Origin: Amaurobius ferox
Lineage: Eukaryota; Arthropoda; Arachnida; Araneae; Amaurobiidae
Direction: 5' to 3'
Length of the DNA stretch: 64,000 nucleotides
NCBI GenBank assembly: GCA_951213105.1
Contig: OX578136.1
Span: 156,867,178 to 156,931,177 of the forward strand
The notes beneath the pieces were generated by a model. It had not been told where the DNA came from. It searched no databases and was given only the letters and a program-made list of their open reading frames with translations. Below are positions 1 to 13,068 of the stretch, piece after piece. The translations under genes and the position numbers were made by a program. Every line of letters starts with the position of its first letter. The stretch's first letter is position 1.

Positions 1-228
1 TATATTCGGGTTTGTCTCGATGAGTCCAATTATTCGACATCCAACTCAAATATTTGCTTTAATATTTGTTTTTAATGTCTGCAGCCCCCCCCCCCCTCCC
101 ATTTTTTCCAACCTATCGCTGTCATCATCTACTCCAAACATGATTGTTTCTGTAATTTTTCCCATATCAGGTTGGGATGATGCAATTCCAAAATGTTTTT
201 CAGATAATTTAGTTGTTTTTTTTCAAAC

Positions 229-1319
229 TAAAACAAGAAAGATCAATCATGCATAAAGCATTGATTATGAAACACATTCCAACTGCAATGGAAACTTATT
301 TAAACATCTAAAATGCGATCATATTTTTAAAATTATCACAATACTACAATAATGTAGTATATTAGACAACTTAAAACTTCATCGAAAGAAATGAACTTTA
401 TTCAAATGATGTCATTGAAATATAAATAGCCTGACTCTCTATGTAAAAGCAGTAAATATTTCATTTATACACTTTTATTCCATTTCTTTCATTCATCACA
501 GTACTACAATAATTTATTTTACTTAAAAACTTAAAACCATGGAGGAAAATGTAATTTAACTATATGCTTATAAAACTTGATTGACAAAGTCTGCTATAAA
601 ATCGCCTGTTTCTCTATGCAAAATCAATGAATGTTTCATACATATCCACTATATTGCAGACTTCATAGCTAAATAATTTTGTTTTAAAGAAATTTAGCAA
701 TTCTTATAACTCATCTTACAGCTTGATGTGTTTACATTCTCCATAAGTGAAAATTAGGCTCCGTTGTAGAAATAATCGAAGTTTGATGATCATTTAAACT
801 CAAATATACCGTAATTGCATTGTTTTAGAATACAGATGTACAGAAATTAGGCAAAAATAAATCGGTTTTAGAACGGATACAACACTAAATATAAATTAAA
901 AAGAGTTTAAAAATCACGATTCAGACACAAGCTGGATGTCATATTTTATTTTGAAGTGGGTTACGTAATCTTTTCATATAATATGTGTTTAATTATTATT
1001 TTAATTTTTATTTAAAATACTACCGAATGCATTTTGCTGAAAATTTTTTTATATTTTTATGGGATAATTTGAATATTCCATAACACTTTCGAAGCAATTT
1101 GTTTAAAAATTGTTTGAAAAATTAGGTCCCATAGGGTTCAATGCATTCATTTTTTCAACCCGGATTCAATCCAAAACTAATTGGGTTATATTATTCATTT
1201 ATTTTCCCGTATGTCCCACAGACAGTCTGAACAACATACTAAAATTTCATTTTGATAAAGTCATTTTTACGGTAGTTACCGTGCGACCAGACGGACAGAC
1301 AAACAGACAGAATGATGTA
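229..1319 (+). repeat. Family A interspersed repeat, copy A1
   Basis: The copy starts with the family-A 5' signature (AAACAAGAAAGATCAATCAT, then an imperfect hairpin around GCATAAAGCATTGATT). It runs through the shared AT-rich interior, the 'TTAGGTCCCATAGG' and 'TTCAATCCAAAACTAATTGG' blocks, to the GACA-type microsatellite. The terminal hairpin present in other copies is missing, so the 3' end is truncated. No coding capacity is seen; the short ORFs inside are chance. Confidence 0.8.
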
Positions 1320-1546
1320 AAATTTGACATTTTCCTCTTTTACTCAGTGAGTCCAATTTTTAGGTAAATTGTTTGAAAAATTTTTATTGTATTCAAATTT
1401 TCAACTCTTCCACATTTAATTTGTATCACCCTCTTTTTCAAATCAGCTTGAAGTATGTTACTTTTGCATGTTACTTTTCTTTTATTTATTTATTTTTTGA
1501 AGTCATGTTCTATTTTCTTGATTGTTTGTTCATTATTTTTATAGCT

Positions 1547-2541
1547 AAGAACAAGAAGGATCAATCATGAATAAATCATTGATTATGAAACACTTTCTAA
1601 CTGAAATGTACTTTTATTTAAACATTTCTAAAATGTGATACATTCAGTGCTGATATATTTTAAATTATCACAGTACTACAGTAATTTATTACATTTGAAG
1701 ACTTAAAACTTCATGGAAAAAATAACTTTCTTCAAATGATGTCATCGAAATACTCGTATAAATCGTCTGGCTCTCTATGTAAAAACAATGAATATTTCAT
1801 TCATATCACTTATATTCCAAACTCCAGAGCTAAATAATTTTGCGTGAAGTAAATTCAACAATTGTTATACAACTCATCTTACAATCACATGTTTACATTC
1901 TGCATCCAATAAAATTAAGCTTCGTTATAGACATAATCAAAGTTTGATAATTATTTAAACTCAATATTGTAATTGCGTTGGCGCAGAATGTAGATGATCA
2001 GAAAATATTAAAAAATAAAGCGGTTTTAGTACGGATGAATCACTAAATATTATATTAAAGGAACTTTAAAAACCACGATTTTCATACTGGAAAATGTAGA
2101 TGCATGCAATATTTGATTTTGAAATAGATCACGTGATCTCTTCATATAATATGGGTGCAATTATTATTTTAATTTTTATTTAAAAAAATACCGACCATAT
2201 TTTGCTGATTTCTTTTTATAAAATTTATGAAATAACTTGAATATGACCTAAAATTTTCGAAGCAATTTGTGATTATTAACTTTCTCTTAAAAAGTGTTTT
2301 TGAAAAATTAGGTCCCATATGGTTAAATATATTTCACTTTTCAACCCGGGTTCAATCCAAAATTAATTGGATTATATTATTCATTTACATTCCCATATGT
2401 GCCACAGACTGCCTCAACAACATACTAAAATTTCATTTTGATGAAGTCATTTTTACGACGGTTATTGTTCGATCGGACGAACAGACAGACAGACAGAATG
2501 GACACAGTCATAAACACTTTTCAACTATGTTGGGAAGTGTT
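1547..2541 (+). repeat. Family A interspersed repeat, copy A2
   Basis: This is a second, same-orientation copy about 230 bp after A1. It has the 5' signature (ACAAGAAGGATCAATCATGA), the shared interior, the GACA microsatellite near 2480-2500 and the end block CATAAACACTTTTCAACTAT followed by a damaged hairpin arm. A1 and A2 are diverged, so this is not a recent tandem duplication. Confidence 0.82.
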
Positions 2542-3706
2542 ATTAGTATATTTTTCTTGGCATTGAGTATTCTAGTTTTCTGATAGCTCATTAGAATATT
2601 TTTGGTATATTTTAATATTCTCCACACATTTTAGCACCTCATCTTTCCCTACAGCTATAATGTATCTCTAAAAATATTTTTAAAATTATTTGTGAATTAC
2701 ATTTTACACAATTAAAAAACTATTTTTAGTAACTGCAAAAATGTAGTTTGTGATGTGAATAACGTCTATGGTTGGGTTATCTGACTGAAATCAGAGCGTT
2801 ACAAGAAACGTAAACATTTTGAATGCTTAGATCTCCGACCCTTATAAATAAATTTCTTTTGTCGGAAATAGAATACCATTTATGAATATACAAAAATAAT
2901 TTCAATACTGTAATATTTTGAACTGTCTTTAAAAAATATTATAAAATGTCTTTGTTCGAGAGAGTTTTTGTTTTACTTTGCTTACTTTCATTCGAAATAT
3001 CTTCTAAACTTGTAAAGATAAGATATGAATAGCAAGCAACAAAAATTTGCAGTAAGAAATCCACTCTCTCGAATAATATTTCTTTTTACAATGTTCTTAT
3101 ATTTTTCGAGGAATTGCCCTATAAGGACATAAATTGGATTTTGAATAAAGTTCTTAGTTTCTGAAACATAGTGGTTCTAATTTCAAAATTTTAATCTTTT
3201 GAACCTTTTGAATATATATAAAAAGTACGAACTACTCATAAAGAGAGATGTTATTCACATAAAGCCATCTAAGCTCCATCGGACTGGAGTCAAAACTATT
3301 TTTTCTCAGTCTCGATATATCCGACTTTTGATACTCTACTGAAATATTTTAATTACATTATAATTTCACTCACTCACATTTTATTATCCCCCTCTTAATA
3401 TAATCAACTGCAAGTGTATCTTTCATTTTTTTCTGTATTTCCATTGGAATGATGCATCTTTAAAAAAAATTTTTAGATTTTGTCTTTCAATAAATTTCTC
3501 CCAAACTAAGAAAAATAAATACTTGAAGCTGTAACTTTCCCCATACCTCCATTAAAATTTTAAGCTATTCCGCTTTTTTTTGTTTGATTTCACTTAATTT
3601 AGTTTATTCCCCCATTATTTCCCGTAATTTTAACGTATAAAATTTATTAACTTAAAGTATTACTAAAAGGGACTTTGAATACATCAACGAGATGGTAAGT
3701 CTGCCC
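2542..3706. other. AT-rich non-coding stretch with a possible foldback element
   Basis: No ORF or recognised gene is present. A weak inverted arrangement is visible. GTGAATAAC-GTCT near 2760 is matched inversely near 3245. A better inverted pair lies at about 2955-2995 and 3035-3080 (TTCGAGAGAG against CTCTCTCGAA, with similar TTTTTGTT and GCTTAC blocks between). This could be a decayed inverted-repeat element of about 500 bp. Confidence 0.35.
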
Positions 3707-3773
3707 TACTGACCTCATGGAAACTACTGACCTCATGGAAACTACTGACCTCATGGAAACTACTGACCTCATA
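3707..3773 (+). repeat. 18-bp minisatellite, about 3.7 copies
   Basis: The unit TACTGACCTCATGGAAAC is repeated head to tail three times perfectly, followed by a partial fourth. It is a short young tandem array in otherwise unique sequence. Confidence 0.95.
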
Positions 3774-4301
3774 CCGAATATGATCTCCTAAATCCCTCAC
3801 AGTGGACATTTCCAAAACATTATTAAATGTATTGAATGGAAAATATATTCTCCTTTTTACAATGCTCTCTAGTTACAGTACGCCTTTGATATTCAGAACC
3901 TAAGCTTATCTGAAGACGAGAACTTTGTTGCGAATTCTTCTAGGATAGATTCATGTAAACAAATAGTGAATATATAAAATGTTTGGGAGACCAGAAAAGT
4001 ATTTGAAGATGAGAATAGCCAACAGTGGAGGAAAAAAAGATTTCCCCTGTCTCTTCCTTAGTCTAATGCTAAAATCTCAAATTCACCTCATGGGATTGCG
4101 AATTGCAAAGAATTTGAAAGCTGCATTGTAGAGCAGAATTTCTGAAAGTACGGTACTTGGCCCACTGGTGGGCTGTTAAACTTTGAATAATGAGACCAGA
4201 AATAATTTAAAATTATAAGAGTGCTAAAGTTGCAAGAGAATTGCAGTACCGAGAGGAGCCCATCCGTTTTATAAATTTTTTATCCATTTTTATCCATTTA
4301 T
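3774..4301. other. Non-coding, nothing recognised
   Basis: AT-rich sequence without an ORF, repeat match or RNA gene that I can support. Confidence 0.5.
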
Positions 4302-5155
4302 TTGGCATCCATTTTATCTCAAAATCGTGAGTTTTAAAGTTCTTTTTAATTTATATTGAGTGTTGTAACCGTCCTAAAACCACTTTATTTTTGTTTAAAT
4401 TCTGTGCATCTACATACCGAAACAACGCAATTACAATATATTTGAGTTTAAATGCTCATCCAAATTTGATTATTTCTACAACGAAGCCTATTTTTCACCT
4501 ATGTAAAATGTAAACAGCAAAATATGTAGAATTATTTGTATTAGAATTGCTGTATTTCTTTAACATAAAATCATTTAGTTCATGGAGTCTTTATAGCTGA
4601 TATGAATGAAATATTCATTGATTTTATAAAGAGAAGGACGATTTTCTTCGATGAAGTTTTACGCATAGAGTTTAATTACTTGTAGATCCATGGTCTTAAT
4701 TTTTAAATTAAATAAATTATTATAGTATTGTGATGAATGACATGAATGGGAAATTATTTATGAATGAAATGCTGCTTTTATAGAGAGAGCCAGGCGTGTT
4801 ATTTTTTCTATGACGTCATTTAAATGAATTTCAGTTGTTTTCGATGAAGTTTTCAAATATAATAAATTATCGTAGTATTATGATAATTCTGAAATTATTA
4901 CCGAGGAATGTATCACATTTTAGAGATATTTAAGCCAGGCAATTTATATTTCAATGCCGTCATTTGAATGAAGTTCATTTTCTTCGATGAAGGTTTAAGT
5001 TTCCAAATAAAATAAATTAATGTAGTATTGTGATAAGTTTTAAAATATTAACGAGGAATGTATTGCATTTTAGACATGTTTAAATAAAATTGCATTGAAG
5101 TTGTAAAGTGTTTCATAATCAATGCTTTAAGCATGATTGATCTTTCTTGTTTTTA
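4302..5155 (-). repeat. Family A repeat, copy A3 (inverted, 3'-truncated)
   Basis: The reverse complement matches the 5' two thirds of family A. It ends at 5155 with the inverted 5' signature (GATTGATCTTTCTTG). The interior contains several degenerate units of roughly 150-180 bp, each with an 'ATTTCATTCAT' block and a 'TTCATCGAAAA' block, so family A has an internal tandem structure. The microsatellite end is missing; the neighbouring mariner-like relic starts directly after. Confidence 0.78.
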
Positions 5156-5327
5156 ATCACAAATGCATCTAAATAAAGCATTGCACAGACAGAGATCATA
5201 TAAAGGATTGGTACTGACTACGCGGATGGGGGACATAATTAAAATATGCATACATTGATAGAAGACCACTGATATAAAGGGACAAATTTCGTTATAAATA
5301 CTAGAAATACACTTCACAAAACACAAT

Positions 5328-6404
5328 TCACAAAGCATTCTCAAAACGTTTTCCTTCAACTCCAATACATAACTGAGCTCCTCTAATAATGCTTCTGTAA
5401 ATATTTTGGAGTTCTTCACCTCTAATATTGTTACAAGCATCAATTAACTTTTGTTTAAGGTCAATTGCGTTTAGTGGGAGAGTATTATAAACTAGTGTTC
5501 GAAGACGATCCCATAAGTAAAAATCGAGAGGGGTTAAATCAGGGGATTTGGTGGACCATTCTGTGTCTCCATTCAAACCAATCCACTGTTTATCAAAGTT
5601 TTCATTGAGCCAATTTGTCATAATTATAGTCTGGTGTGCAGACGCGCCATCTTGTTCATAATATATGTTTTTTAGAAGAGATAATGTTGTCGTCTTCATA
5701 AAATCTGTTACAATACCGTTTAAAATAAGCTGCATGTATTTTTCAGCTGTTTAGAGTCCCTTCATAAAACACAGGACCAATCAGTTTTTCAATCCAAATT
5801 CCTCACCATACAGACACAGAAAACATTCTCTGGTGATGTATTTCACGGACAAAAAATGGCTTAGGATTATCACAATAATTATCGTTGTGAGTATTGATTG
5901 CTCCATCTTCCGTAAACAAATATACATAAATCCACAGAATTTTCTTAATAAAGTTTGAATTGATGTCCTGTTGGATTAACAACCACTTTCAGAATGCTAC
6001 ACGCCGGTCAAAATCGGAGGAATGACGTTTTTGAAGTCCATAAATACAAAATGGATGCCATTGGTATTATCCAAATGTTCTAGCAATTGACATCCTAGGT
6101 AGCCCCAAAGTTTCGCTTGCTTTTCGAATGCTTGTTCGTGGGTTGAAAGAAAAATATGCGATGATGCCAGTTTCGTGATCCTCCTCGTACAAACGATTTC
6201 TTCCAGGGCCAGGTTTGGATGAAATGAACCGGTAGTTTTTAATTTCCTCACCATCTGATAAACATATGTACGTAAAATTTCATACAAGTTTGAATACCGC
6301 CGTCCAAAATCCCGAGCAATTTCTGCAGTATTTTTATTACACAGAGCATAAATCATTGTTAATTCGAAAAGCTCGTTATTTGTTAAAAATACCATAATGC
6401 ACAA
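5328..6404 (-). pseudogene. Decayed mariner-like (IS630-Tc1-mariner) transposase
   Basis: Two ORF pieces on the minus strand, joined by a stretch readable in shifted frames, make one transposase relic. The N-terminal piece (6404-5997) has a helix-turn-helix like the DUF4817 type (ELFELTMIYALCNKNTAEIA), then 'VRKLKTTGSFHPN'. The middle (about 5990-5740) still reads as the first catalytic block ('FTEDG...N...NP.PFFVREIHHQR.FSVSVW') but with in-frame stops. The C-terminal piece (5735-5328) has 'EQDGASAHQ', 'QWIGLNGDTEWSTKSPDLTP' and 'LDFYLW'. Counting from the D of QDGA to the D of PLDF gives 41 intervening residues, a DD41D spacing. The middle has lost the normal order around the first aspartate. 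No clear terminal inverted repeats were identified; family-A sequence lies on both sides. It is inactive. Confidence 0.85.
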
Positions 6405-6586
6405 CCAGTTACGTGTTCTTAATTCGTCAGTTCAGAACAAAACATGCTGACGATTCACTGAATGATTTCTAATATTTTTTATTTTGGTATAATATTAAAA
6501 AAAAGTTTAGTTGTATTGAATAGAAATACTACTGGGAATAAATACGTAAATTAAAAAATAAATAGTCTGCATTTCGCTCTTCAGTT

Positions 6587-7516
6587 TTTAACACTTTACA
6601 ACATTGTTGAAAATTGTTTATGACTTTGTTCATTCTATCTGTCTGTCTGTCTGTCTATCTGCGCGTTACCACGATAACTGCCGTAAAGATGACTTTATCA
6701 AAATGAAATAATGTTGTTCAAACGGTCTGTTGGACCTATTGGAATATAAATGAATAAAATCACCCAATTAGTTTTGGATTGAACCCGGGTTGAAAAAATG
6801 AAATACACTGTACCCTATGGGATCTAATTTTAACAAATTTTTTAAGCCGATTTAAAATTCACAAATTGCTTCGAAAGTTTCAGGACATATTGAAATATTA
6901 TCCCATAAAATATATAAAAAAAAATTCAGCAAAATATATTCGGTTGTTTTTTAAACAAAAATTAAAATAATAATTGCGCCTTTTATAGGAAGAGATCACG
7001 TGACCCACTTCAAAATAAAATATGGCATCCATCTTTTGTCAAAATTGTGATTTTAAAATTTCTTTGTAATTCATATTTAGTGTTGTATCCGTCCTAAAAC
7101 CGCTTTATTTTTGCTTAAATCATGTGCATCTACATACTGAAACAAAGCAATTACAATATATTTGGGTTTAAATGATCATCAAACTTTGATTACTTCTACA
7201 ACAAAGCCTAATTTTAATTTATGGAGAATGTAAACATCAAACGATATAGAATAAGTTGTATAAGAATTGCCATATTTCTTTAACGCAAAATTATGTAGCT
7301 TATGCAGTCTGCAATATAGCTGATATGAATGAAACATTCATTGAATTTACTCAGAAAAGAAGACGATTTTTTCGATGAAATTTTAACCATAGAGTGAAAT
7401 TGCTTGTACCACCATGGTTTGAAATATTTAAATAATATAAATTATTATTTAAAACAGACAGACAGACAGAATGAACAAAGTCATAAACACTTTTCAACTA
7501 TGTTGTAAAGTGTTAA
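6587..7516 (-). repeat. Family A repeat, copy A4, with the microsatellite/hairpin end at both termini
   Basis: The unit begins with the inverted 3' end of family A (TTAACACTTTACAACATTGT, then CTGT repeats) and continues with the inverted interior. Near 7455 it switches to a forward 3' end (GACAGACAGACAGAATGAAC through TGTTGTAAAGTGTTAA). It therefore has terminal inverted repeats of about 60 bp, and its 5' signature is missing. It probably arose by rearrangement of two copies. Confidence 0.8.
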
Positions 7517-9233
7517 AAATAATTGCTGTTGAACAGCCACTCTATAGTGTTTAACTAAATCAAGCTATTGCTATGTGATTGCCAGCACAGCGTCCATAGT
7601 AAGGTAAAACTATTTACAATCAGGCTAGTGGCACTCTATATTGATGGTTAAAAGAGAATAAAGTTTATTGCTCAACTCTCAGCACAGTGATTATGCTAAC
7701 CACTGAAATTCAACAAAAGTACCCAGTTTCATTCCGATATAATCCATGCATGCCATTGTACTGCATTTTGAATTCGACGTTTTTTTTATTATGTAATTAA
7801 TTGGAATTTTTTTAATTTTTACAATGCCATATTTTCATCTACTATCACAAACTAAATCTTTGTTCTTAAGTTGTTTTACAATGTTTCAATTATCACATTA
7901 TCGTATCAAAACTCATAAATCTGTGTTTTTGTAACGATATTAATTAGGCAAGCTTAGTTTTATCTTCACGATACTATATTTTACACTGCAGGAAAGACCA
8001 AAATGTACAAAAATCTTCAAAAATTCAAAGCTTCTATAAATGTATTGAATCATAAACACTATGTGTCGGAATTTTTAATGAAATGCATGAGCTAGTTAGA
8101 ATAACTACATTTGCGTATGATTACAGTCATGCAACAGGTCACTTATCCAGTTTAAAAATATTTAGAAATGAACAAATGGCCATTTTCTGATCTGCCGATC
8201 TTTAACAATTACTATCTAATCCTTGTGTTGACAGAATACTTCAGTTTTTGCATTAAAATAAGCAGATGATCTTTACAGATCAAATTCAAACATTCTGAAG
8301 TTTCAAATAGAAATTTCTCCATTCATACGTAGTGTCATTTAACTCTTGCAAAAAGTTCTCACACAACCAGCTTATGCATAGTTGATGACAAATTCTGTTC
8401 TGAACGATCTTTGGAACGATACATTTAACTATACTTTACCAAAGCCATATTTGCTTTTTAAAATTCTTTATAAAATAGAGAACTCGCTGACATTTTGTAT
8501 TGTTCCATATTTAAAGAAAGAAAAGAGCAATAAGAATGGCTAAAAAACCTATTTGAATGTTGAAAACAGAGCTAAAAATATTTTTCGAATTTAAAATGTG
8601 AAATAAAATGAAATAATTGGTTTGGCAGTTTTCTTAGAATTATTCGGAGAATTGTAGCCGACAACAGGCAGTAATAAAAACATCATCGTTTTAATGGATT
8701 TACACGTTTTGAGCAGCATTAAATACGGATTAATTATATAATTGACCTTTGTGTATAGAAGATGCTACTTTTCCGAAAACTTTCGCGTTATATACAGTAA
8801 GTACCCACATATCCTTTACAACAGATGGCAATATCTCGACGTTTTCAAATTTAAGAATTTGATGCAATTCCACGTTTCAGGCCATACAACATAAGACACT
8901 TTCGCAAAGTTATTTTTATTTGTGTGTCTATGGGTATGTCTATAAGAGGTGGATATGATAACAGAAGAATAAGTACACGTACTGCAATCAAATATTGCGT
9001 GTTCGGATATATTATGTGAGAAACTATAAGTAAAGACAATAGTTTGACATTAGTATGATTAGGGAATGTTTTTTTTTTAAATTTAATTTAAGATATCCAT
9101 AGCATTATATTCTATGAATATGCAGTAATTGCTATCGAAACAAAAAGCTAGCAGTAAACACTTTTATAGCAAAATAATAGTCCTTGCCACGCTATAGATC
9201 TCATGGCACTAAATCACTAACTTGGCGCTAATT
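7517..9233. other. AT-rich non-coding stretch
   Basis: 1.7 kb with no supported gene, RNA or repeat. The short ORF on the minus strand near 8850-9040 shows no family signature. Confidence 0.5.
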
Positions 9234-10155
9234 TAAAAAAATCTGATGTGGGCAGCACATCACTTTCCTTATATAATGCAATGACTTTCGTGCTTTTACA
9301 GCAAAAAAATTGGTTATTTTTATAGTAGATACTTATATTCTTTCCAAGATATTGAATCTTCGTCAATTAGTCGTCATTTTCATTGATTTACGTCATTTTT
9401 ATCCATTTGGCGAGATTTTTGTTAATTTGACAACATTTAAAAAGTCTCCAAGTTGGCGACATTCCGCCAAAATCGTCACCAAAATCTCGCCAAGCGTTAT
9501 GGACGGAGTAATAAGTTATTCTTATAGCAGATTGCCATTCAAATACAAAAGTATTACTCAAAATATCTTCTCTCATGAATAGAACGAGCTAGATCCACGA
9601 GAATGATGTCACCCAATTTATCGCATGATATTGCATATGAAAAGTCAACATGTTTCTCAATAGTTAATATTTTTTTTTCTAATTTATGGTATTTTTTGAT
9701 AAATTTATTTGAAAAATCTGCAGTATCTCGAGAACGGTTCATGCTAGCGTTCAAAAGTTTACGTCAGTAGGTTTCTAAGGAAAAATTACATAAAAATGTC
9801 TGTTTGCGTAACTTTATTAAAGGTTTTGATTTTTTGATGATTTTTTCAAAATTTCACTCGAATATTTTGGGGGTTCTGAACATTCGATTGCGTTTAAAAA
9901 CAATAGGTTTCCAGTATTTACGGATTGTGATTTTTGTACCATATTTCATTCGAATCGCTCCATTCGTTCGTGAGATATCGTCTCCACAGACTCACTAACA
10001 CACACACACACACAGACATCACTTCAAAAGTGTACGATTCATGATCAGGGATGCTTTAAACGTGCTCTCTCTCCAGCCGAAAACTCGAATTCGAAATTTC
10101 GACTTCGTCACAATACTTTCCTTATACATTCCTTATACATATAAGGGAGGTAATA
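9234..10155 (+). repeat. Family B repeat, copy B1
   Basis: It starts AAAAAATCTGATGTGGGCAG, then 'ACTTTCCTTATATAATGCAA', the TTGGCGA-rich block (9400-9500), 'CGAGCTAGATCCACGAGAAT', a short CA repeat (9996-10012) and 'CGACTTCGTCACAATACTTTCC'. The 3' hairpin is damaged here (a repeated 'ATTCCTTATACAT'). Non-coding. Confidence 0.85.
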
Positions 10156-11176
10156 AGTATTGAATTAGAAAAATGTTAATATAATAACTTTCGGACGAGC
10201 AGTCAGAGAAGGAAGCATGATTTTTTTTCTCATTCTGATACTGCTTAAAATTCAAATGGACCATCAAATATAGAATATGATTAGCTGAGAAAGGCAAGTG
10301 GAGTGACCCTCTCCAGGTATTTTTGGTAAATTTATAAATAAGTTGTTGTATCACTAAAATTGAGTGGTTTTATGAAATAAAAATCTATCAATAGAATTAT
10401 ATAGAGTTCGCATAAAACACAGTTAAAAAGTCTACGTGTAGTTAAAAAGCAGTTTATACAACAATTAATTTCTTACATTTCTCTTTATACACACAGAATC
10501 CTTCTATAGGGAGCGCTCCTAAAATTAGGATTCCGCTCCCATTACAGATAGCAACGGGATCCTAGGTTTCCGTTCGTCAAGGCAAAGAATTATTCCAAAT
10601 TTAAATAAGTTGAAAAAACCATTTTACGTCTTCTCACTCGTTTTGGTATTTTCATAGAAAACTTTCTTCCAGTCAATTGACTTGATTTACAAGAATGGGA
10701 ATAGTTTTGTATTTTCTCTCTGAGTGGATTTTTTTTTGTCTGTTAAGGCAGTTCAGTGCCATTAAGTGGAAAATCGGTTCTCCCACCTGAAAAATTATTC
10801 TTCAGTCATTTCCTTTAGAGCGCATGGATGACCGCAATAAATTCAGAATGTCTTCCGTTCTCATAAATGAAATAATTAAGGTTCAAATGTCTCGTTACAT
10901 TTACTTTGATAATAATAATCAGTCTTCCTCTGAGGATTACATAGATATTCAATATTTTATGAATTATTTTTGCATTTATAGCATTTCTGTGAAACCAACA
11001 ACATTGTGGCTGCACACAATACGATTTTTGTAGTTCATCAGACATAATTTTATCCGCATGTGTGTAGCAACCCGCCAGAGCCAGAGATCGAACATAAACG
11101 CCCTGTAATACGTACAGAAGAAATGTAATAAAGTTTATTGTAATACTCCCAACGACATGAGTGACTTATTCTAGAA
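10156..11176. other. AT-rich non-coding stretch
   Basis: No supported gene. A minus-strand GTTCGATCTCTGG near 11075-11090 resembles a pol III B box, but no A box or body accompanies it. Confidence 0.45.
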
Positions 11177-13068
11177 CTAGCAGCATACCCGTTCTTCGTT
11201 CGGAGTGTATAATATAAAGAAATTTAAAATTCATAATCACGTGCAAATTCCTGTAGTATAATAAATAACATTGTTATTCAAAATATTCTGTTGAAATATT
11301 ACATTTATTGCTCCTAAGAAGATGTTTAGGAATATCTGTTCTCACTATGCAAAATTATCTTCACGGGCAGACCTGAAGAATAAAACATCATGGCCCCTTT
11401 TGTAAGCAAATTTACAAAATATATGAAATTGAATCAATATGTGCAAAATAAATGCGTCAAAATTGTATGGGGCCCGTACTACTTATATAAGCGAATATTA
11501 GAAGATATAACATGTATTAGTAGATTACATGTATAAATTGAAAATATCAATAAATTGAAAATATCCGTAATATATAAATCTGAAGGTCGTAATTAACTCC
11601 AATTTATGCCAAAAAGGAAAGCTCTAAAATTATATGGGAATATTTATACCCGTATTACTTATATTGTCGCAGATTAGAAGATATACCCGTGCATTTATAG
11701 AAGATTACTCGTACAACGTACAATATATGAGTTTCAACAATTTTTGCCATAATAAAACAAATGACGTAATAAATTGAAAATATCAATAATCCCCGTAATG
11801 TTTACACCAGAGAGTCGTAAATGATTCCAATATATATCAAAATATAGCCAATATACCTGTACTACTTACATTCTCGTAGATTAGAAAAACCCGTGCATTA
11901 GTAGAAGATTGCTCATACAACGTACAATATATGAGTTTCAACAATTTTTGTCGTAATGAAACAATGGCATAATAACTTGAAAATATCAATAATGTCTGAA
12001 TCAATAATCCCCGAAAATATCAATAATAATAATGTTTAAACCCGAAGACCGTAACTGATGTTATGCAGTCAAAAATGCAATGTCAATGAAATTTATTTTA
12101 TATACATATCTTCATTATTCAAATCGGAAAATATTTAACAAAATCGTCTGCCGCATAAACATGTTGGAATTGAATCCGTTGTTAAGCGACATGATATCAT
12201 TTGCTTCAAATAAATTAGTGGAAAAAATATCGTCTGAATAATGCTATCTCTATGGAAGGTTTGGCAACATTTTCATCAATTAGCGACATTTTAAAAAATC
12301 GCCAAATTTATCGCCAAATGGGATGTACTTCTGACAGTCCGGCGACAAATTGAGGAAACACCATCACACCACTATCTCCTAACAAAACACAATTAATTTC
12401 ATTTATTTAGCACAATTTTATCAATTTAAAGATATTTTTATGGATTTACAAATATTTTTATCAATTTGGTGACAATTTGAAAATTCCCTAAATGTGTTAC
12501 TATGTAGGACGGTTGGACTAACAGACAAATGATACTGAAACATCATTTCAGTACTCTCTTCTAACAAAAAAAAAATAAATGTCATTGATTTTCGTCGTTT
12601 TCATCAATTTGGCGACATTTCCGTCAATTTGGCAACGTTTAAGGAAAGTTGTCAAGTTAGCAATATCCCACCAAATTCGTAGCTCTTAATTTGCAGATCT
12701 GAATAAAACATACTGATCCTGTTTGTATATATTGAATGAAAACACTAAATTTGTATTAGAAGATATACCCGTTTTCCTCTTTTTCGGTTTCAATAATCGG
12801 CTAAATGAATTTATTGGCTAAACACAATATATGAGTTTATTAGCTAAACGCAATATATAAACTTGGAAACTCTTTACCAAAATAAATGAAAGTGATGTAC
12901 GTAGTCCGCAATTAATATAATTAAAGAAAAAATCAAACCGTTCATTTATAATATATATTTTATTAACCGTTCATGTATAAGATATAATGTCCATTTATAT
13001 ATTATTCAAATTAAAAAAGAATAATAAACACTAACAAAGACATTTAATTTAATTGCGTTGCCGAGCAA
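11177..13068 (-). mobile_element. Outer Helitron H1, 3' part (interrupted by H2)
   Basis: Read on the minus strand, this segment ends at 11177 with GGGTATGCTGCTAG followed by T. An imperfect hairpin (ACTCCG...CGGGT) lies just before it. This is the canonical Helitron 3' end: a hairpin, CTAG and a host T. The rest is non-coding AT-rich sequence with TTGGCGA-type blocks. The element continues at 18111-18732, where its 5' end lies. At 13068/18111 the sequence joins 'GAGCAA' to 'TATGATATAAGAT', matching the uninterrupted version near 28655 (GAGCAACATGCTATAAGAT). That shows a clean insertion of H2 between A and T. There is no Rep/helicase coding sequence, so H1 is non-autonomous. Confidence 0.85.
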
